From Talpa occidentalis (Eukaryota; Chordata; Mammalia; Eulipotyphla; Talpidae): a stretch of 64,000 nt of DNA. The stretch lies in assembly GCF_014898055.3 (NCBI RefSeq), contig NW_023601212.1, positions 40,040,329-40,104,328 of the forward strand, given 5' to 3'. Below are positions 1 through 12,480 of the stretch, piece by piece. The notes below the pieces were generated by a model. It worked only from the letters and a program-made list of their open reading frames with translations, searched no databases and was not told the origin of the DNA. The translations under genes were made by a program, and so were the position numbers. Positions within the stretch are counted from its first letter, which is position 1, and the number at the start of each line of letters is the position of its first letter.

Positions 1-529
1 CTGCACTGTTTTCTTCCCTCATACTCTGCACAGCTAAATTGAGAGCCTGAATTTGTTGCTGCAGGGTCTCAATAGGTGGAGTGCAGCATCTAGCTCTCAG
101 TGAAGCAACAATGTAGCCAATGGTATTTGACACACACTATCAGAAAAACAGCCAGAAGCACAGATTGCAAAGCAGGGATGGCTTGCAAGCCAACCACATA
201 AGTACATAAAAACAAAATCATGTGCCATAGCCCCTGTTTCACCAAATTATTTGTTTATAAGGCTGGTAGTGATGTTTACCAGAAAAAGACTACTTAAAGT
301 CAAGGCCAAAATAAAACTGAAAGAACTTAAGCTAGGGATGAGATTGCTTAAGCTCATGGTTGAAAGACCAGACAGAGCCGTATGCAAGGGGAAAAAACTG
401 TTCAAGACCTGGGACAAAGACTTTTTCCAGTGTCCTGCAGAACTAGTGCATTTAAGGTGACCAACGCAAGGAGTTACTTTGGACTGGTCAACCACGGGTG
501 TAACTTGGAAACCACGCTGGGCGCCAAGC
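1..529. other. unassigned non-coding sequence
   Basis: I recognise no gene or well-defined repeat here. The first 120 bases read on the minus strand give a short glutamine- and leucine-rich stretch that could be a decayed coiled coil, but there is no sustained frame. The stretch ends at the LTR-D copy that begins at 530. Confidence 0.3.
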
Positions 530-978
530 TGTTACAGGGCAACACCACTCTAAAATGGGTTGCCTGCCTGTGGGTCCTCACCCGCCTGCTTAAAAGGAAC
601 TTACACTGCAGGCACACACAAAAGGTTAACAAAAGGTTTATTTACAAGGGAAGGGGAATGAGGAAATGTACAACTCAGGGAGAGAAGAGGGAGATAAAGT
701 CTTAAATGTGTCCTACCCATTCTGCCGACCTGGAATCCCAAATGACCCGCCGAGACCAAACCTACCTGACCAAGAGCATCAGCCAAGTACCCGAGACCTC
801 ACTAACATGGCTGGTTTTATTTACAAACAGAGAAAACGGCTGCTTAACTTTGCCTTTAGGTGCTCGCAACTTCCCTTTGGGGATCATGGGATTTGTAGTT
901 CCCAGTGTCTTGATGGAGTGGGGGTGGCATCCACAAAGCCTGTATGGAGTTTGCTCAGGACATCCTTTCCCCCTAACA
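530..978 (-). mobile_element. LTR-D solo LTR (class-I-like), antisense
   Basis: Read on the minus strand this begins TGTTAGGGGGAAAGG and ends GCCCTGTAACA, the same termini as the copies at 2669-3120 and 61111-61583. It carries the family's AATAAA signal followed by a T/G-rich stretch. No internal retroviral sequence is attached, so it is a solo LTR. The flanks do not give a clean 4-bp duplication (AAGC on the left, CTAT then AAGC on the right), so the edges have changed or the exact end is off by a few bases. Confidence 0.75.
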
Positions 979-1084
979 CTATAAGCTACTTTGCTCAGTA
1001 CTGGGGACAGAACTCTGCATCCATGAAATGCGGGTAGGCAGGGGATCCATCATTGTCAGCTACTACAGTTGCCACACTGAACCT

Positions 1085-1919
1085 GAAAGCTGCCGCGGAC
1101 CAGCACAGCAGTAGACGATGAGGCCGTCTCAGGGTTGAGAGACTGCGCAGGGTGGTCAGGGATTCGGTTAAAGAAATGACAAACAGACACACTTCAAGAG
1201 AGAGTGTAAATCTGAGTGCGCTTTAATTAAGCTAGTGGTCAGTATATATATGTTTTTTCTAAAGGCATAGGAACAGTGAACATCAAAGAGATCAGTTTGC
1301 TCATAGGCTTAGCTTAATTGACAGGGCAGTGATTTATGTCCGAAGTTACACCTGGACCTAGCCTCATTCCTAATTGGACAGGCTATTCATTCTTTCTACT
1401 GTTCTATATAATTATTTTCTAGTTGCACTATCACTATTACCTACTCATTTTTACTCATAATTAATTGTCATGGGTGAATTTATTTTATAATGCAGTTAAT
1501 ATCATAGGTACTAAAGTCAAGCATATAATAGAAGATTATTAAACTAACAATTCTATTATTACGCAGTGTTTAGTAATGTTTCATTTGGCTTAGTCTGTTT
1601 ATTAAATTATGTATGTTTTTTAATTAGCAATCAATGACCAGAAAAAGGAAAGATTTTAGAAAGACAGTTGTAGCAGAATAAAGTTTGTGGGCCTTGAGAA
1701 AGCGAGATAAGGTTCCAGGTGGTCAGCATTTCTTTTAATCATCTTTGTGGCAGCTTTTGGTGGTCGTTATCTCTTGCCAGGCATTCGGCTTCTCTGCATC
1801 TTAGGGAGTTTGCTGTTCTCCCCCTGCGCGCATGGTTCCTTGCCCACGCCGGACCTCAGGGACCATGGCAACAGCCATTAGCCCTGAGGGTCACTGCAGG
1901 GGGAGGTGCAGCAGAAAGC
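1085..1919 (-). mobile_element. LTR-C solo LTR (class-II-like), 6-bp TSD GAAAGC
   Basis: The LTR occupies 1091-1913 and is flanked by a perfect GAAAGC duplication (1085-1090 and 1914-1919). Its inverted termini are TG and CA when read on the minus strand. It carries the TATATATA box and the AATAAA signal near the sequence AAGCGCACTCAG seen in the other copy. A 6-bp duplication is characteristic of betaretrovirus-like (class II, ERVK) integration. It is nearly identical to the copy at 18775-19601, in opposite orientation, and neither has internal sequence, so both are products of LTR-LTR recombination. Confidence 0.85.
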
Positions 1920-2664
1920 TACAGTTGGTATCACTGCTTATGGCACCAATATATTCTATCATTTGTGAAATGTATTTCAGATAAATGGTTTTGGTTTCTT
2001 CGGCGTCTTCCAGCCAGTCAAATACAGCTTGCCCTGATACTTAGCCACACAGTCTAGCAGACCTACATTACTCTACAGCTTACACTGCACTCACATCTTT
2101 TATAAGTTGGATGCCCTCAATGTAGTCAGTTTCAAGGAGATTTTCATCTCTTGCTTTTAAGTTTCCATGGGGTGAAAGTATGCTTCCAAGACTTCATAGA
2201 ACCATTTTCTTTGTAAAAATATGTTTGAAGTATATATAGCAAAGCCATTCTCTCCCAGTTGCAGAATCATCCACAGTTTCCACCTCTCCAAATAGAAAAT
2301 CTGTTCTAATGTCATGGTCTGCCAAAGTCACACGTGGTGTCATATTCCTTTGCAAAGGAATTTTCAAAGTAATTGTAGGTTATACATTGCATTTGGCTTT
2401 ATGCATCTGTCTAGATTGAAGAGAGGAAACCAATTCTGTGGAGCACTTTTTTGCTTTTGGAGCTTGCTCTTACTCACAGGTCCATAAATGTTAAAGCAGT
2501 TTCCTCCAACAATGATTCTGGCGTTTGAGCCTGGCCTCCGAACAACCAGACAGAACATACCAAATTAAAGTATTTTTCTTGATTCACCTCTTCATAAGGG
2601 TTCACTATTTTTTCCCAGTCACATAATTAAGAGGAAGTGGAGAAATCCACACAGACATCCGGTT
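1920..2664 (-). pseudogene. possible decayed coding sequence, unidentified
   Basis: Read on the minus strand, about 190 bases (2558-2364) stay open and the frame can be followed with frameshifts towards 1920. It contains a glycine/asparagine-rich stretch and a KLQKQK basic patch. There are no visible introns, so a processed pseudogene is possible, but I could not identify the parent and there is no poly(A) tail or duplication that I can point to. It was interrupted by the LTR-C insertion at 1091-1913. Confidence 0.2.
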
Positions 2665-3124
2665 CTACTGTGAGGGGGAAAGAATGTCCTGATTGAACTC
2701 CATACAGACTTTGTGGACTCCACCCCCACTCCATCAAGACACTGGGAACTACAAATCCCATGATCACCAAAGGGAGGGTTTCGAGGACCTGAGGGCAGAG
2801 TTAAGCACCCAGATTCTCTGTTGTGGATATAACCAGCCATGTAAGTAGGGGTCGCTCTCTTGGCCTGACAGCACGTGGTTTTTCACCAGCTCGGTGGGTC
2901 ATTGGGATTCCAGGTCAGCAGACGGGTAGGATGCATTTATGAACTAATCTCCCTCTTTTCTCCCTGAGTTCTTCATTTTCCCATTTCCCCTTCCCTTGTA
3001 AATAAACCTTTTATTTACCTTTTTGTGTGTGTCTGCAGTTTAGCATTATTAAGTCCCTTTAAGCACGTGGGTGAGGACCCAGTCAGGTAACCAGTTTTAT
3101 ATCGGGGTTGCTCTGTAACACTAC
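2665..3124 (+). mobile_element. LTR-D solo LTR, 4-bp TSD CTAC
   Basis: The LTR spans 2669-3120, from TGTGAGGGGGAAAG to GCTCTGTAACA. It is flanked by CTAC at 2665-2668 and 3121-3124. An AATAAA signal near 3000 is followed by the TTTTGTGTGTGTCTGC motif shared by all family members. The 4-bp duplication fits gammaretrovirus-like (class I) ERVs. No interior is attached. Confidence 0.85.
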
Positions 3125-3212
3125 AAGAAAAAAACCCTTTCAACTTCTGAGTTGCCTGCAGATGGTATGAAATGCCTTCATTTTATTTTTTTTATTATTT
3201 TAATTTTATATA

Positions 3213-3217
3213 GATAT

Positions 3218-3260
<43 letters not shown>

Positions 3261-3354
3261 CCCTCGCCGGCGGCCAGGAAACGAACCAGCGCTGCAGAGG
3301 CTGTGGGCACCTTCCCAGCCCAGCGCTCAACCGCTGCACCACCAGGGGAGGCCC
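3213..3354 (-). mobile_element. short tRNA-head SINE with (CA)n tail
   Basis: On the minus strand a tRNA-like head of about 95 bp (A box region TGGTGCAGCGG, B box GGTTCG-type) begins GGGCCTCCCCTGG and stops at GAGGGTC. It is followed directly by a (CA)n run instead of the usual SINE body. AATTTTATATA flanks the whole unit (3202-3212 and 3355-3365), showing that the head plus tail was retroposed as a unit. It sits inside the 3' UTR of the L1 at 3185-5455. Two similar short copies occur at 11700-11825 and 48973-49096. Confidence 0.8.
3222..3259. repeat. (GT)n microsatellite
   Basis: About 19 GT units form a dinucleotide array. It corresponds to the tail of the short SINE on the other strand, so it probably grew from the retroposon tail. 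Confidence 0.95.
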
Positions 3355-5529
3355 AATTTTATATATTTTTACATCATTTTTAATTTTTGCAAAATATGCA
3401 TTTTCATCTTGGTTATAGTCCTCATACAATTCCCACACCCCTTGTTTTGATCCTACTCCCTTATCCCCCCCCCCACCCCCATGGTGTGTCTCTGGTTTAT
3501 AGTTGATTGTTGATTTTGATTTTTACTTTATTATAATTAGTCTTTTTCCTGGTTCCTTATTTAGGTTTTCTAAATTCCTGCTATGAGTGAGACATTCGGT
3601 ATTTTTCTTTTCTTTCTGGCTTATTTTGCTGAGCATGATCCCTTCCAGCTCCATCCATATTGCTGGATATGGCATGAGTTTATGTTTGTTGATTGCTGAG
3701 TAATATTCCATTGTGTATATGTACCACATCTTCTTGATCCAGTCATCTATTTTTGGGCATTTGGGTTGTTTCCAAAGCTTAGCTATTGTAAATAGTGCTG
3801 CTATAAACATAGGGGTGCAGGTGCCCTTTTGAATTAATGTTTCTGTGTCCTTTGGGTAAATATCTAGGAGTGGAACCGCTGGATCATACGGAAGCTCCAT
3901 CTTTACAGGTTGAGTACTCTCCATAGTGGTTGGACCAGTTTGCACTCCCACCAGCTGTGCAAGAGAGTTCCTTTTTCTCCACATACTCACCAACATTTGT
4001 TGTTGCTAGTTGTTTTTTTTTTATATGTGCCATTCTCACTGGTGTAAGTTGGTATCTCATTTTAGTTTTGATTTGCATTTCCCTGATTACAAGTGATGTT
4101 GAACATTTTTTCATATGCCTGTTGGCCATTTGCATTTCCTCTTCAGAGAAGTTTCTTTTTAGCTCTTCTGCCCATTTTTTGACTGTTATTCACTTTGGTT
4201 TTGTTGAGTCTCATCAGCTCTTTGTATATTTTTGTGATCAGTCCTTTATCATTAGTGTTGTGTGCAAAAATTTTCTCCCAATCAGTGGTGTGTCTGTTTG
4301 TTTTGGTTACCGTCTGTTTTTCTGTACAGAAGCTTTTTAATTTGATGTAGTCCCAGCTGTTTATCTTTGCCTTCACTATCACTGCTTTGGGTGATGTGTC
4401 TGTAAAGACATTTTTGAGGTGCATATCATGTAGTGTTTCGCCTATATTTCCTTCTATATATTTTATGATTTCAGGTCTTATGTCTAATTATTTAATCCAT
4501 TTTGAGTTGGTTTTTGTGCATGGTGTGAGGTAGTAGTCAAGCTTCATTCTTTTGCATGTAACAGCCCAGTTTTCCCAGCACCATTTATTGAACAAACTTT
4601 CTTTGCTCCATTTCATATTTTTGCTCCTTTGTCAAAGATTAGTTGGCCATAAATCTGTGGGCTTGTTTCTGGATTTTATGTTCAGTTCCTTTGGCCCATG
4701 TCTGTTCTTGTTCCAATACCATGCAGTTTTGATTATTATGGCTTTGTAGTATAGCTTGAAGTCTGGGCATATGATGCCTCCATTCCCTTCTTTTTTTTCA
4801 GATCTTTGGCTGTTGGGGTTTTTTGTGGCTCCATATGAATTTAACCAATATTTATTCTATTTCTTTGAAGAATATCATTGAAATTTTTATTGGAATAACA
4901 CTGAATCTGTAAATTGATTTTGGTAGGATGGTCATTTTGATAATGTTAATTCTTCCAATCCATGGGCAGAGGATGTCTTTCCATTTCTTTGAACAGTGTT
5001 TTATAGTTGTATTTGTATAGGTCCTTTACCTCTTTTGTTAGGTTATTCCCAAGTATTTGATTTTTTTTTTGGTTTCAATTATAAAAGGGATGGTTTTCTT
5101 GATTTCTTCTTCAGATTTATTATTTGTGTATAGGAAGGCTGCTGATTTTTGTGTGTTGATTTTGTATCCTGTGACTTTACTAAACTGATTGATTAGTTTG
5201 ATTAGTTTTTCTGTGGAGTTTTTGGGGTTCTTTATGTATATTATCTTATCATCTGTAAATAGTGATAGTTTTACTTCTTCCTTTCCCTATTTGGATTCCT
5301 TGTATGTCTTTCTCTTGTCTTATTGCTCTGGCTAGGACTTCCAGTATTATATTGAAAAGCAGTGGTGAGAGTGGACATCCTTGTCTTGTTCCAGATCTTA
5401 ATGGAAATGCTTTCAGCTTTTCACCATTGAGAATAATATTGGCTATGGGCTTGTCATGAAATGCCTTCATTTTTAGATAATCTCTTACCTCCTCTAGTCT
5501 AATTGCAATGTCAAAATCCTTTCTTATTT

Positions 5530-6040
5530 TTTAATTATTAATATATTTTCACATATTGTTCATTTTTGTACAATGTTTGATTTCTCCTGTCAGGTGTTGT
5601 CCCCATAAAGTTCCCACCACCAAGAAACTCGTGAGCCATCACCACAGATTCTTGTGTTCTTCCCTCCCATTATCATTCCTTTCCCTCCCTGTCCCTGGTG
5701 AATGTCTCCAATTTATAGATTGCCTGTGTTTCTGTCTTTTTTTCCCCCTGATCCCTGGTATGGTTTCCCTATGTTCCTCTTATAAGTGAAACCATCCAAT
5801 ATTTTTCTTTTTCCTTCTGACTTACTTCACTGAGCATAATCCCTTCCAGCTGCGAGTGGCATAAGTTTATCTTTTTTGATTGCTGAGTAGCATTCCATTG
5901 TGTGTATATACCACAATCTTGATCCAGTCATCTGTTTTGAGCATTTAGGTTGTTTCCATATTTTAGCTATTATAAATTGTGTTGTGATGAACATAGGCAT
6001 GCAAGTGTCTTTTTGAATTAAGGTTTCAAAATTCTTTTTT
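5530..6040 (-). mobile_element. older LINE-1 3' end
   Basis: The minus strand matches the L1 3' UTR and ORF2 C-terminal region of the window's older L1 type, as in 25625-26815: CACTGAGCATAATCCCTTCC and GATCCAGTCATCT are recognisable here in antisense. It is more diverged than the L1 at 3185-5455 and lacks clear ends. Confidence 0.75.
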
Positions 6041-6129
6041 TAATTTTTGGGTTCCGCTGAAGCCATCATGTTTCACTTAACGTCTAGGGCACAAACAACC
6101 ATATTTGATTTTTTTTTTTTTGAAAAGTT

Positions 6130-6690
6130 TAAGTAAGATCAGTATTAGGTTATGAAGTTTGGTAGAATTCACTGGAGAAGACTTCTAGACCTAGACTTTT
6201 GTTCTTAGGAAGACTTTATTTTATTACTCTTTCATTTTCACCTCGTTATTGCATCTTTTAAGCTTTCTACTTCATCCTGATTCAATCTCGGGAAATTAAA
6301 TGGGTCTAAAAATGTGTCCATTTCTTCTAGATTGTCTGTTTGCATAGAGACTTTGGTAATAACTTATTATCATTCTACATATTTCTGCAGTATCTGTTGT
6401 AATTTTGCTGCTTTAACTTCTGATTCTATTAGTTTTTGCTCTCTTACTTTCATCATAATTGTTGCTAATGATTTGTCAGTTTTATTTTTTTCAGAGAATC
6501 AACTCAGTTTCACTGATCTTTTGGACTTTGTTTTCTAGTTTACTCATTTCCGCTCAAATTTTAATTATTTCTTCCCTTATACTGAATTTTGGTTGCTTTT
6601 GTTCTTTTTCCAGTTCATCCAGAGTTAAGATTGTTTGAGTTTTTTTTTAACATGGACCTATATTGCTACAAGCTTCCCATGTAGTACTGC
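6130..6690 (-). mobile_element. old LINE-1 ORF2 fragment
   Basis: The antisense T-rich text typical of L1 ORF2 between the endonuclease and reverse transcriptase regions is present (for example TTCTTCTAGATTGTCTG and TTCAGAGAATCAACTCAGTT). Many substitutions and stops indicate an old copy. Confidence 0.65.
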
Positions 6691-6699
6691 TTTTAGATC

Positions 6700-7479
6700 A
6701 TCCCATCTGGTTTGCTAGCTGAGTTCCCAATTTCTTAGGTCTGCATCCACAGAGTTCCCACTGCCCCAGGTGTGGTCTGTGCTCATGTACTGGTCAGCAA
6801 AGTCACACCAGGGAATTTCACAATGCCCTGGATTACCCCTACATTTTTTGAGTGGTCATTCTGCCTGGTGGGGTATATATTCTCCCAGTCGTGCCCCCCT
6901 TAGCTTCCTTTCCACTTCTTCCCCTCAGCAACCACCAACCTTAATTTGAGATCTCCAAGGGAGGTTTTGGGATGCTCTAGACAGGATGGAGCATCAGGGT
7001 TTTCCTATGACCAAATATTATTTTTTATAGTTGTTTTTAGGAGAGATGGTGATCCCAAACTTAATTCTGCCATATTCCACCATGGACTTTGGCTCATGCT
7101 TTTTTCTTCTCTAGAATGATATATGCTTGGTTTCACACAATGTAGAGCTTTGCCAAAAGCTATTCCTTATGAATATACCTCTAAATTTCCTCTACCTGTT
7201 TTGATGGGTTGCTTGATAACATTTTTTGTCCTGTAATGGTTTCATCCTATAGTGGCTATATCATTGATTGTGTATGTATTGGTTTCTTGAAGTGTAGCTT
7301 ATTCACCTCTAAGTCATGCATTTAATTTGCTCTTCTTTTCATTGTTTCCTGGGATGGGTAGTTACAGTATTGATTATACAGCTTTCCTTTTTGAGTGTAT
7401 TTGAACAAAGACCTAAATTTCTCTATAGACAATGCACTCATGTATCCTGCGGTATTTTGATAGGTTATGTTTTCATTTC
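6700..7479. other. unassigned sequence between L1 fragments
   Basis: About 6720-7080 looks like a separate insertion in the L1 text, containing CCTGCCCC-type and CACCAGGGAATTTCAC stretches, but it matches no family defined here. The remainder is AT-rich and may be decayed L1. Confidence 0.25.
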
Positions 7480-7760
7480 ATTTACTTCCAAATAATCTCT
7501 CACTTTGTTGAGACTTCTTTGTTTCATGTGTTAACAGATATGTTACTGAAGCTTCATCTATTGGGTTTTTCAACTATCTTCCAGTTATTTATTTCTGGAT
7601 AAATTCCTCTGTAGTCTAAGAGCATTTTTTGATTAGTTTCTGCTTTTTCAACCTGATTGTTAAGTTGATCTTTCTATATGTGTTCTATCTTGGTGAATGT
7701 CCCTTGTGATCTTGAGAAGAATGTGTATTCTACTGTGATTAAATCCAATTGTTACATGGT
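7480..7760 (-). mobile_element. old LINE-1 ORF2 fragment
   Basis: The antisense sequence includes CTTGAGAAGAATGTGTATTC, a well-conserved landmark of mammalian L1 ORF2 read on the opposite strand, with matching context on both sides. The copy is too decayed to translate. Confidence 0.65.
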
Positions 7761-9182
7761 GGTGTTTGGTTCATTGTGTCCTTCTTGATTTTCTGCCTAT
7801 GGAGATTTATTGTTATTCATAAGGGGGAGTTTAACTTATAATTATTCATAAGAGGGAGACAAAGTAGTAGGTCTGTTTTTTCCCTCTGGTTCATTCAATA
7901 TTTTGTCCTTGTTTACTAATATAAATAAGATTTACTTGGGTGTTCATTTCTGTTCCCCATCATGTTTTGTGTTTTCTGGGTTTCCTACAGTTTGCCAACT
8001 ATTGTTGATTGTAGGAAATTTCAGTCATTATTTAATCTTGTTACTTTTGTATTTTTTTTCAGGTGGATACGTTAAACCTGTTTTTTAAAAGGCTGTCCTG
8101 TCATAGGTGGTGTGTGTATATTCTTTATTTTGCTTTTGTGCATGTGAAGTAAATGTGCATGGTGAAGTAAATAATAGACTAATAAATAATTAGTACTGTA
8201 TGTTAAGGATAGAATATTTGGAACATATTTTAAAATGTTCTCATTCTTTTTTCCCCAAATTTTGGATATATTTATTTGTCATTGCCACTTACTGATTTTC
8301 AAATAAGATTTGATCGTTTCAATTTTTTTTCTGGTCAATGTGAAAATCACAGCTTCTAATTTCCTTAAATGTCAGACTAGAATTTGGGAAGATATTGTCT
8401 GTAGTGACTGGTCAGGAGAAACTTCCTTCTGAATTTGGAGAATGGGGATTTTATATAATTTTGGAGGAAAACATTAAATCTTTTATGTATGCTGTTATGA
8501 GCAAATTCATCATTAAAACATTGTGGACTTCTATAAATACCTCTGTAGTGTGCAGCACTTAACATCTTCATTAAGGACATTGAGAACTTTCCATCTTCAT
8601 TAGATTGGACAGAAAGAGAAAGGAAAAACTGAAAGTGGAATATATTACACAACTAAAAAGAAATAGTTCTCAAGATGATTTATATTTTTTCGTCATGTAT
8701 ACTAGCTTGTCCTTCCTAAAATTGTGATTTCCACAGACCTCCCAGACTCTGATGTTTGTGATGGGAAGAGAAGATGATTCCAGTTCTTTCTATATTTTTA
8801 CTCATTAAAATTTGACTCTGCCTTATGGAGTGCTGTAAATGTTGGGTCATAAGAAAGATGATGAAAGAGATGTTCTATGACGAATCAGCAGCATACCTAA
8901 AAAGATATTAGTTTCAGTTATATTGTGTTTGTGTTGTTTCTCCATGTGCACTGGACTTTCCAATTAGAGAGAATAAAAGTGTAATGTGATCCCAGCAAAA
9001 ATGTGTAAATATTTAACACATGTTAAGGTCTTTAGGAATTAGGCATGGACAGAATACTGTCCATGATCAAATAATAGAATAAGGGTTTGAATATGGCAGG
9101 ATCACTTATAGTTTAACTGGAAATGAAGCATAGTGTTGTCAGTCTCAGGTGTTATATTGTCCACATATTTGGGATGTTTTAG
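7761..9182. other. AT-rich non-coding sequence upstream of KRAB exon
   Basis: No convincing repeat boundary or exon is visible apart from scattered old L1-like text up to about 8050. The stretch ends at the splice acceptor of the KRAB-A exon. Promoter or leader exons of the zinc-finger pseudogene may lie here or further upstream, but I cannot identify them. Confidence 0.3.
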
Positions 9183-9308
9183 GACTCAGTGACATATGAA
9201 GATGTAGCTGTGAATTTCACCCTGAAGAATGGGCTTTTTTGAATGCTTGCCAGAAGAAACTCTATAGAGATGTAATGAGTGAAACCTTTTGGAATCTGAC
9301 CGCAATAG
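9183..9308 (+). pseudogene. KRAB-A box exon of a zinc-finger pseudogene
   Basis: The exon follows a TTTTAG acceptor and ends at a GT donor (9309). It encodes the start of a KRAB-A box ([13 protein letters not shown]) and, after one missing base near 9222, the rest of the box in the next frame (a [16 protein letters not shown] type ending). KRAB-A boxes recruit the TRIM28 corepressor in intact proteins. The exon is 126 bp where this family's exon is normally 127 bp, matching a single-base deletion in the LEEW region. It can therefore no longer make an intact KRAB domain. Confidence 0.85.
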
Positions 9309-9498
9309 GTAACTATAACATCCCATCACCTTATTCATTAGAAGATAAGTGTTTCTTGCTTATCACTGTTGTCAAAAGTACAGAATTTGGAAAGGCAGGA
9401 CTTTGGTAAATTAACAAAGAACTCATAATGAATTTACAAGCTAATAATTTTTGTGTGATTTCTAATATCAGAATCCTTTTTCTGGGTTTGTATTTTAG

Positions 9499-9556
9499 GG
9501 AAAAAATGGGAAAATCATGACATTGAACATCAGTCCCCAAATTAGAGACAACTAAG
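9499..9556 (+). pseudogene. KRAB-B/C exon of the zinc-finger pseudogene
   Basis: A TATTTTAG acceptor precedes the exon and a GTGAGT donor follows it. It encodes GKKWENHDIEHQSPN, the usual small exon after KRAB-A in C2H2 genes, followed by an in-frame TAG and then RQLR. The spacing from the KRAB-A exon (190 bp intron) is typical. The stop is a second disabling lesion. Confidence 0.75.
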
Positions 9557-9619
9557 GTGAGTCTTACAGTAGAAAGGAATGCCTCACATGAGCAGTCTAT
9601 AATCACATTCAGAAATTTT

Positions 9620-9931
9620 TTTTTAATAGAGGCATGTTTTATTTATTTATTTATTTATTTGTTTGTTTGTTTGATTTGTTTATACATGCACTGGGTACAG
9701 TCAGAAGCGCGGGAGGGTGAGAGAATTCACCAGAGCCAGAGCGGGGAGCAGAGCAGGCAGAAGGACCGAAGTACACTGCTGAGGGGAGCAGCAGGCGGCA
9801 GGAGAGGTCTGCGCGCCATGTGGGACCCTCCTCCGGTGGCTGGGGAGCAGCCGGGGATCGAACCGGCCCTGCAGAGGCTGCGGGCAGCTTCGCAACCCAG
9901 CGCTCAACCACTGCGCCACCGGGGAGGCCCG
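9620..9931 (-). mobile_element. full-length SINE, long-tail variant
   Basis: The antisense SINE has CATTCAGAAATTTT on both sides (9606-9619 and 9932-9945). Its 3' end carries an extended (TAAA)n/(CAAA)n array and the ACATGCCTCTATT tail, shared with the copies at 20463, 53384 and 62590. It lies in the intron between the KRAB-B/C and finger exons of the pseudogene. Confidence 0.9.
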
Positions 9932-11011
9932 CATTCAGAAATTTTAAAGGAGCTAACAGAACAAGTAATCCCTGCTTCATGTTAATTTATTTTTAATAAA
10001 AAATAGAAATACTTTTTTACATGTGATATAGATGTTCAGTGTTTGCAAAACCAAGGGCATACCTAGGAGATAGCATAGGTTAGTTTTCAGACCATTGCAG
10101 TGAAGTGAATGTGGTAATGAAGTGAGGCACATGACCCTTTGGTTTTCCCAGTGCAGATAAGACTTACATTTACAAAATACTGTTTCTAGAGAATTTATAT
10201 GGCATGATGTTTTCAGTACAATGTACATACTTTTAAAGTCCTTTGTTTCTAACCATGAGTTAGATCAATGACACTAATAGACTCTTTGATGCAGATCACC
10301 ATAAATTTTCAATTTATAAGATGTGTAATAAGATGAAGTACATTAAAGTGAGATACACCTGTGTAAGGGTATAACTGTTTGGATAAAGGTTGGGATGGTG
10401 TCCTCCTGATACCATTTTAGTATGTCCAGTTTCAAGATTCAGACAATAAAAGAAATCTGTATTTTTCCTGTAAATCACAGTATGTATTATATGCAGTGGT
10501 GAATGAAAAAACCATTAATAATCTTTTTTCCAGAAATTATATGGGAGAAACACTCTGTGAAAAGAAAGATGGTGGCCAACACAGAGGAAACAGCAGCTTT
10601 ATTCCAAACCTCAAACTGAAAGTCTTCATATATCGTTCATCCTTTAGTAAGCACATCAGATGTCACTCTGAATATAAAACATCTGAATTTCCAAAATATC
10701 AAAAGAAACCATATAAATGTGAGGAATGTGGGAAAATATTCAGATTTTCCATTGCACTTGTAAGACATGAAAGAATCCACACTGCAGGAACACCCTATCA
10801 GTGTAAACAATGTGGGAAAATTTTCAGTACTAATCAAAGTTTCCAAATACATGAGAGAATTCACACTAGAGAAAAGAACATATGAATGTAAAGTCTGCAG
10901 CAAAGCATTCATTTGTTTGCGTTATCTTCAAAAGCATGAAAAAACTCATACTGGTGTGAAACCCTGTAAGTGTAAACAGTGTGGTAAAGCCTTTAGAGAT
11001 CAGAGTTGCTT

Positions 11012-11328
11012 AAATACTCACATGAGGGCCCCCCCCCACACCGTGGCGCAGCGGTTGAGCGCTGGGTTGTGAAGCTGCCCGCAGCCTCTGCAGCGCCAGT
11101 TCGATCCCCGTCTGCTCCCGGCCACCGGAGGAGGGTCCCACATGGCGCGCAGACCTTTCCTGCCGCTCACTGCTTCCCTCAAAAGTGTACCTCGGCCCTT
11201 CTGCCTGCTGTGCTCCCTGCTCTGGCTCTGGTGAATTCTCTCACCCTCCCGCGCTTCTGACTGTACCCAGTGCTTATATAAATAAAAATAAATAAATCTT
11301 TAAAAAAATAAATAAATACTCACATGAG
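11012..11328 (+). mobile_element. SINE inserted in zinc-finger exon
   Basis: A sense SINE at 11027-11313 is flanked by AAATACTCACATGAG (11012-11026 and 11314-11328), which is itself finger coding sequence duplicated at insertion. It has a tRNA-like head, SINE body and A-rich tail with AATAAATCTTT. Removing it and one duplication restores the finger continuity at this point, which shows that it landed in an existing exon. Confidence 0.92.
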
Positions 11329-11418
11329 CACTCATACTGGAGAAAAGCCCTATGAATGTGAACTATGTTACCTCTTAAGGTACCTCTAATGTTACCTCTT
11401 AAGGTAAAGCCTTAATAG

Positions 11419-11598
<180 letters not shown>

Positions 11599-11601
11599 TG
11601 A

Positions 11602-11838
<237 letters not shown>

Positions 11839-12480
11839 TCATACTGTAGAGAAACCTTACAAATTAAACAATGTGATAAAACCTATAAAGAGCAGAGTTC
11901 CTTAAAACTACATGAGAGACTCATACTGTAGAGACTCCCTACGAATGTAAACAATGTAAAGCCTTTAGAGACCAGAGATTCTTAAAAATTCATGGAAAAA
12001 CTCATACTGAGAGAAACCCTATGACTGCGAGGAATACAGAAAAGCCTACAGAGATCATAGTTCCTTTTGTTATCATAAAAGAACTCACAAGAGAGAAATC
12101 TTATAAATATTAAGAAACCTGTATTGTTCTCTCAAGCCTTCAACATCACATGCACATTCACACTAAAGGAGAACATAAATGTAATTAATTTGTGGAAGCA
12201 TTCATTTCTCCTTGTTCATTACAAGTACATGAAAGGAGTCATTCTGAAGAGAAACCTTCTGAATAGAAGCAATGTGTTAAGACTCTTAGGTCTTCTCTGG
12301 GTTTCCAAATACTTGGAAGAACTCACACTGGAATGAAACGTTGTGGACGTATAAAGCATGTAAAAAGGCATTCAGTAACCACCATTATTTAGACAACATG
12401 AAAGAATTCATGCTAGATAGTACTCTCATTTGTTATGTGGAAAACGTCATTTTTTCACACATACTTTCAGTGCTATGTGA

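Larger units (their letters stand above)
3167..5473 (-). mobile_element. LINE-1, 5'-truncated, with 18-bp TSD
   Basis: An antisense L1 occupies about 3185-5455, flanked by ATGAAATGCCTTCATTTT (3167-3184 and 5456-5473). Read on the minus strand it starts within ORF2 reverse transcriptase (motif [12 protein letters not shown] at about 5390-5350), runs through the ORF2 C-terminus ([12 protein letters not shown] at about 3720) and ends in a 3' UTR with a G-rich run seen here as poly-C at 3467-3478. The frame is broken in many places, so it is inactive. The short SINE at 3213-3354 inserted into its 3' end. Confidence 0.9.

Noticed and set aside
3152..3450. Open frames rich in Val-Cys or Thr-His
   Set aside because: Translations of the (GT)n array and SINE head.
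9557..9985. Repeated open frames ending in a [18 protein letters not shown] sequence at many places
   Set aside because: These are translations of the SINE body and head and recur at every SINE copy.
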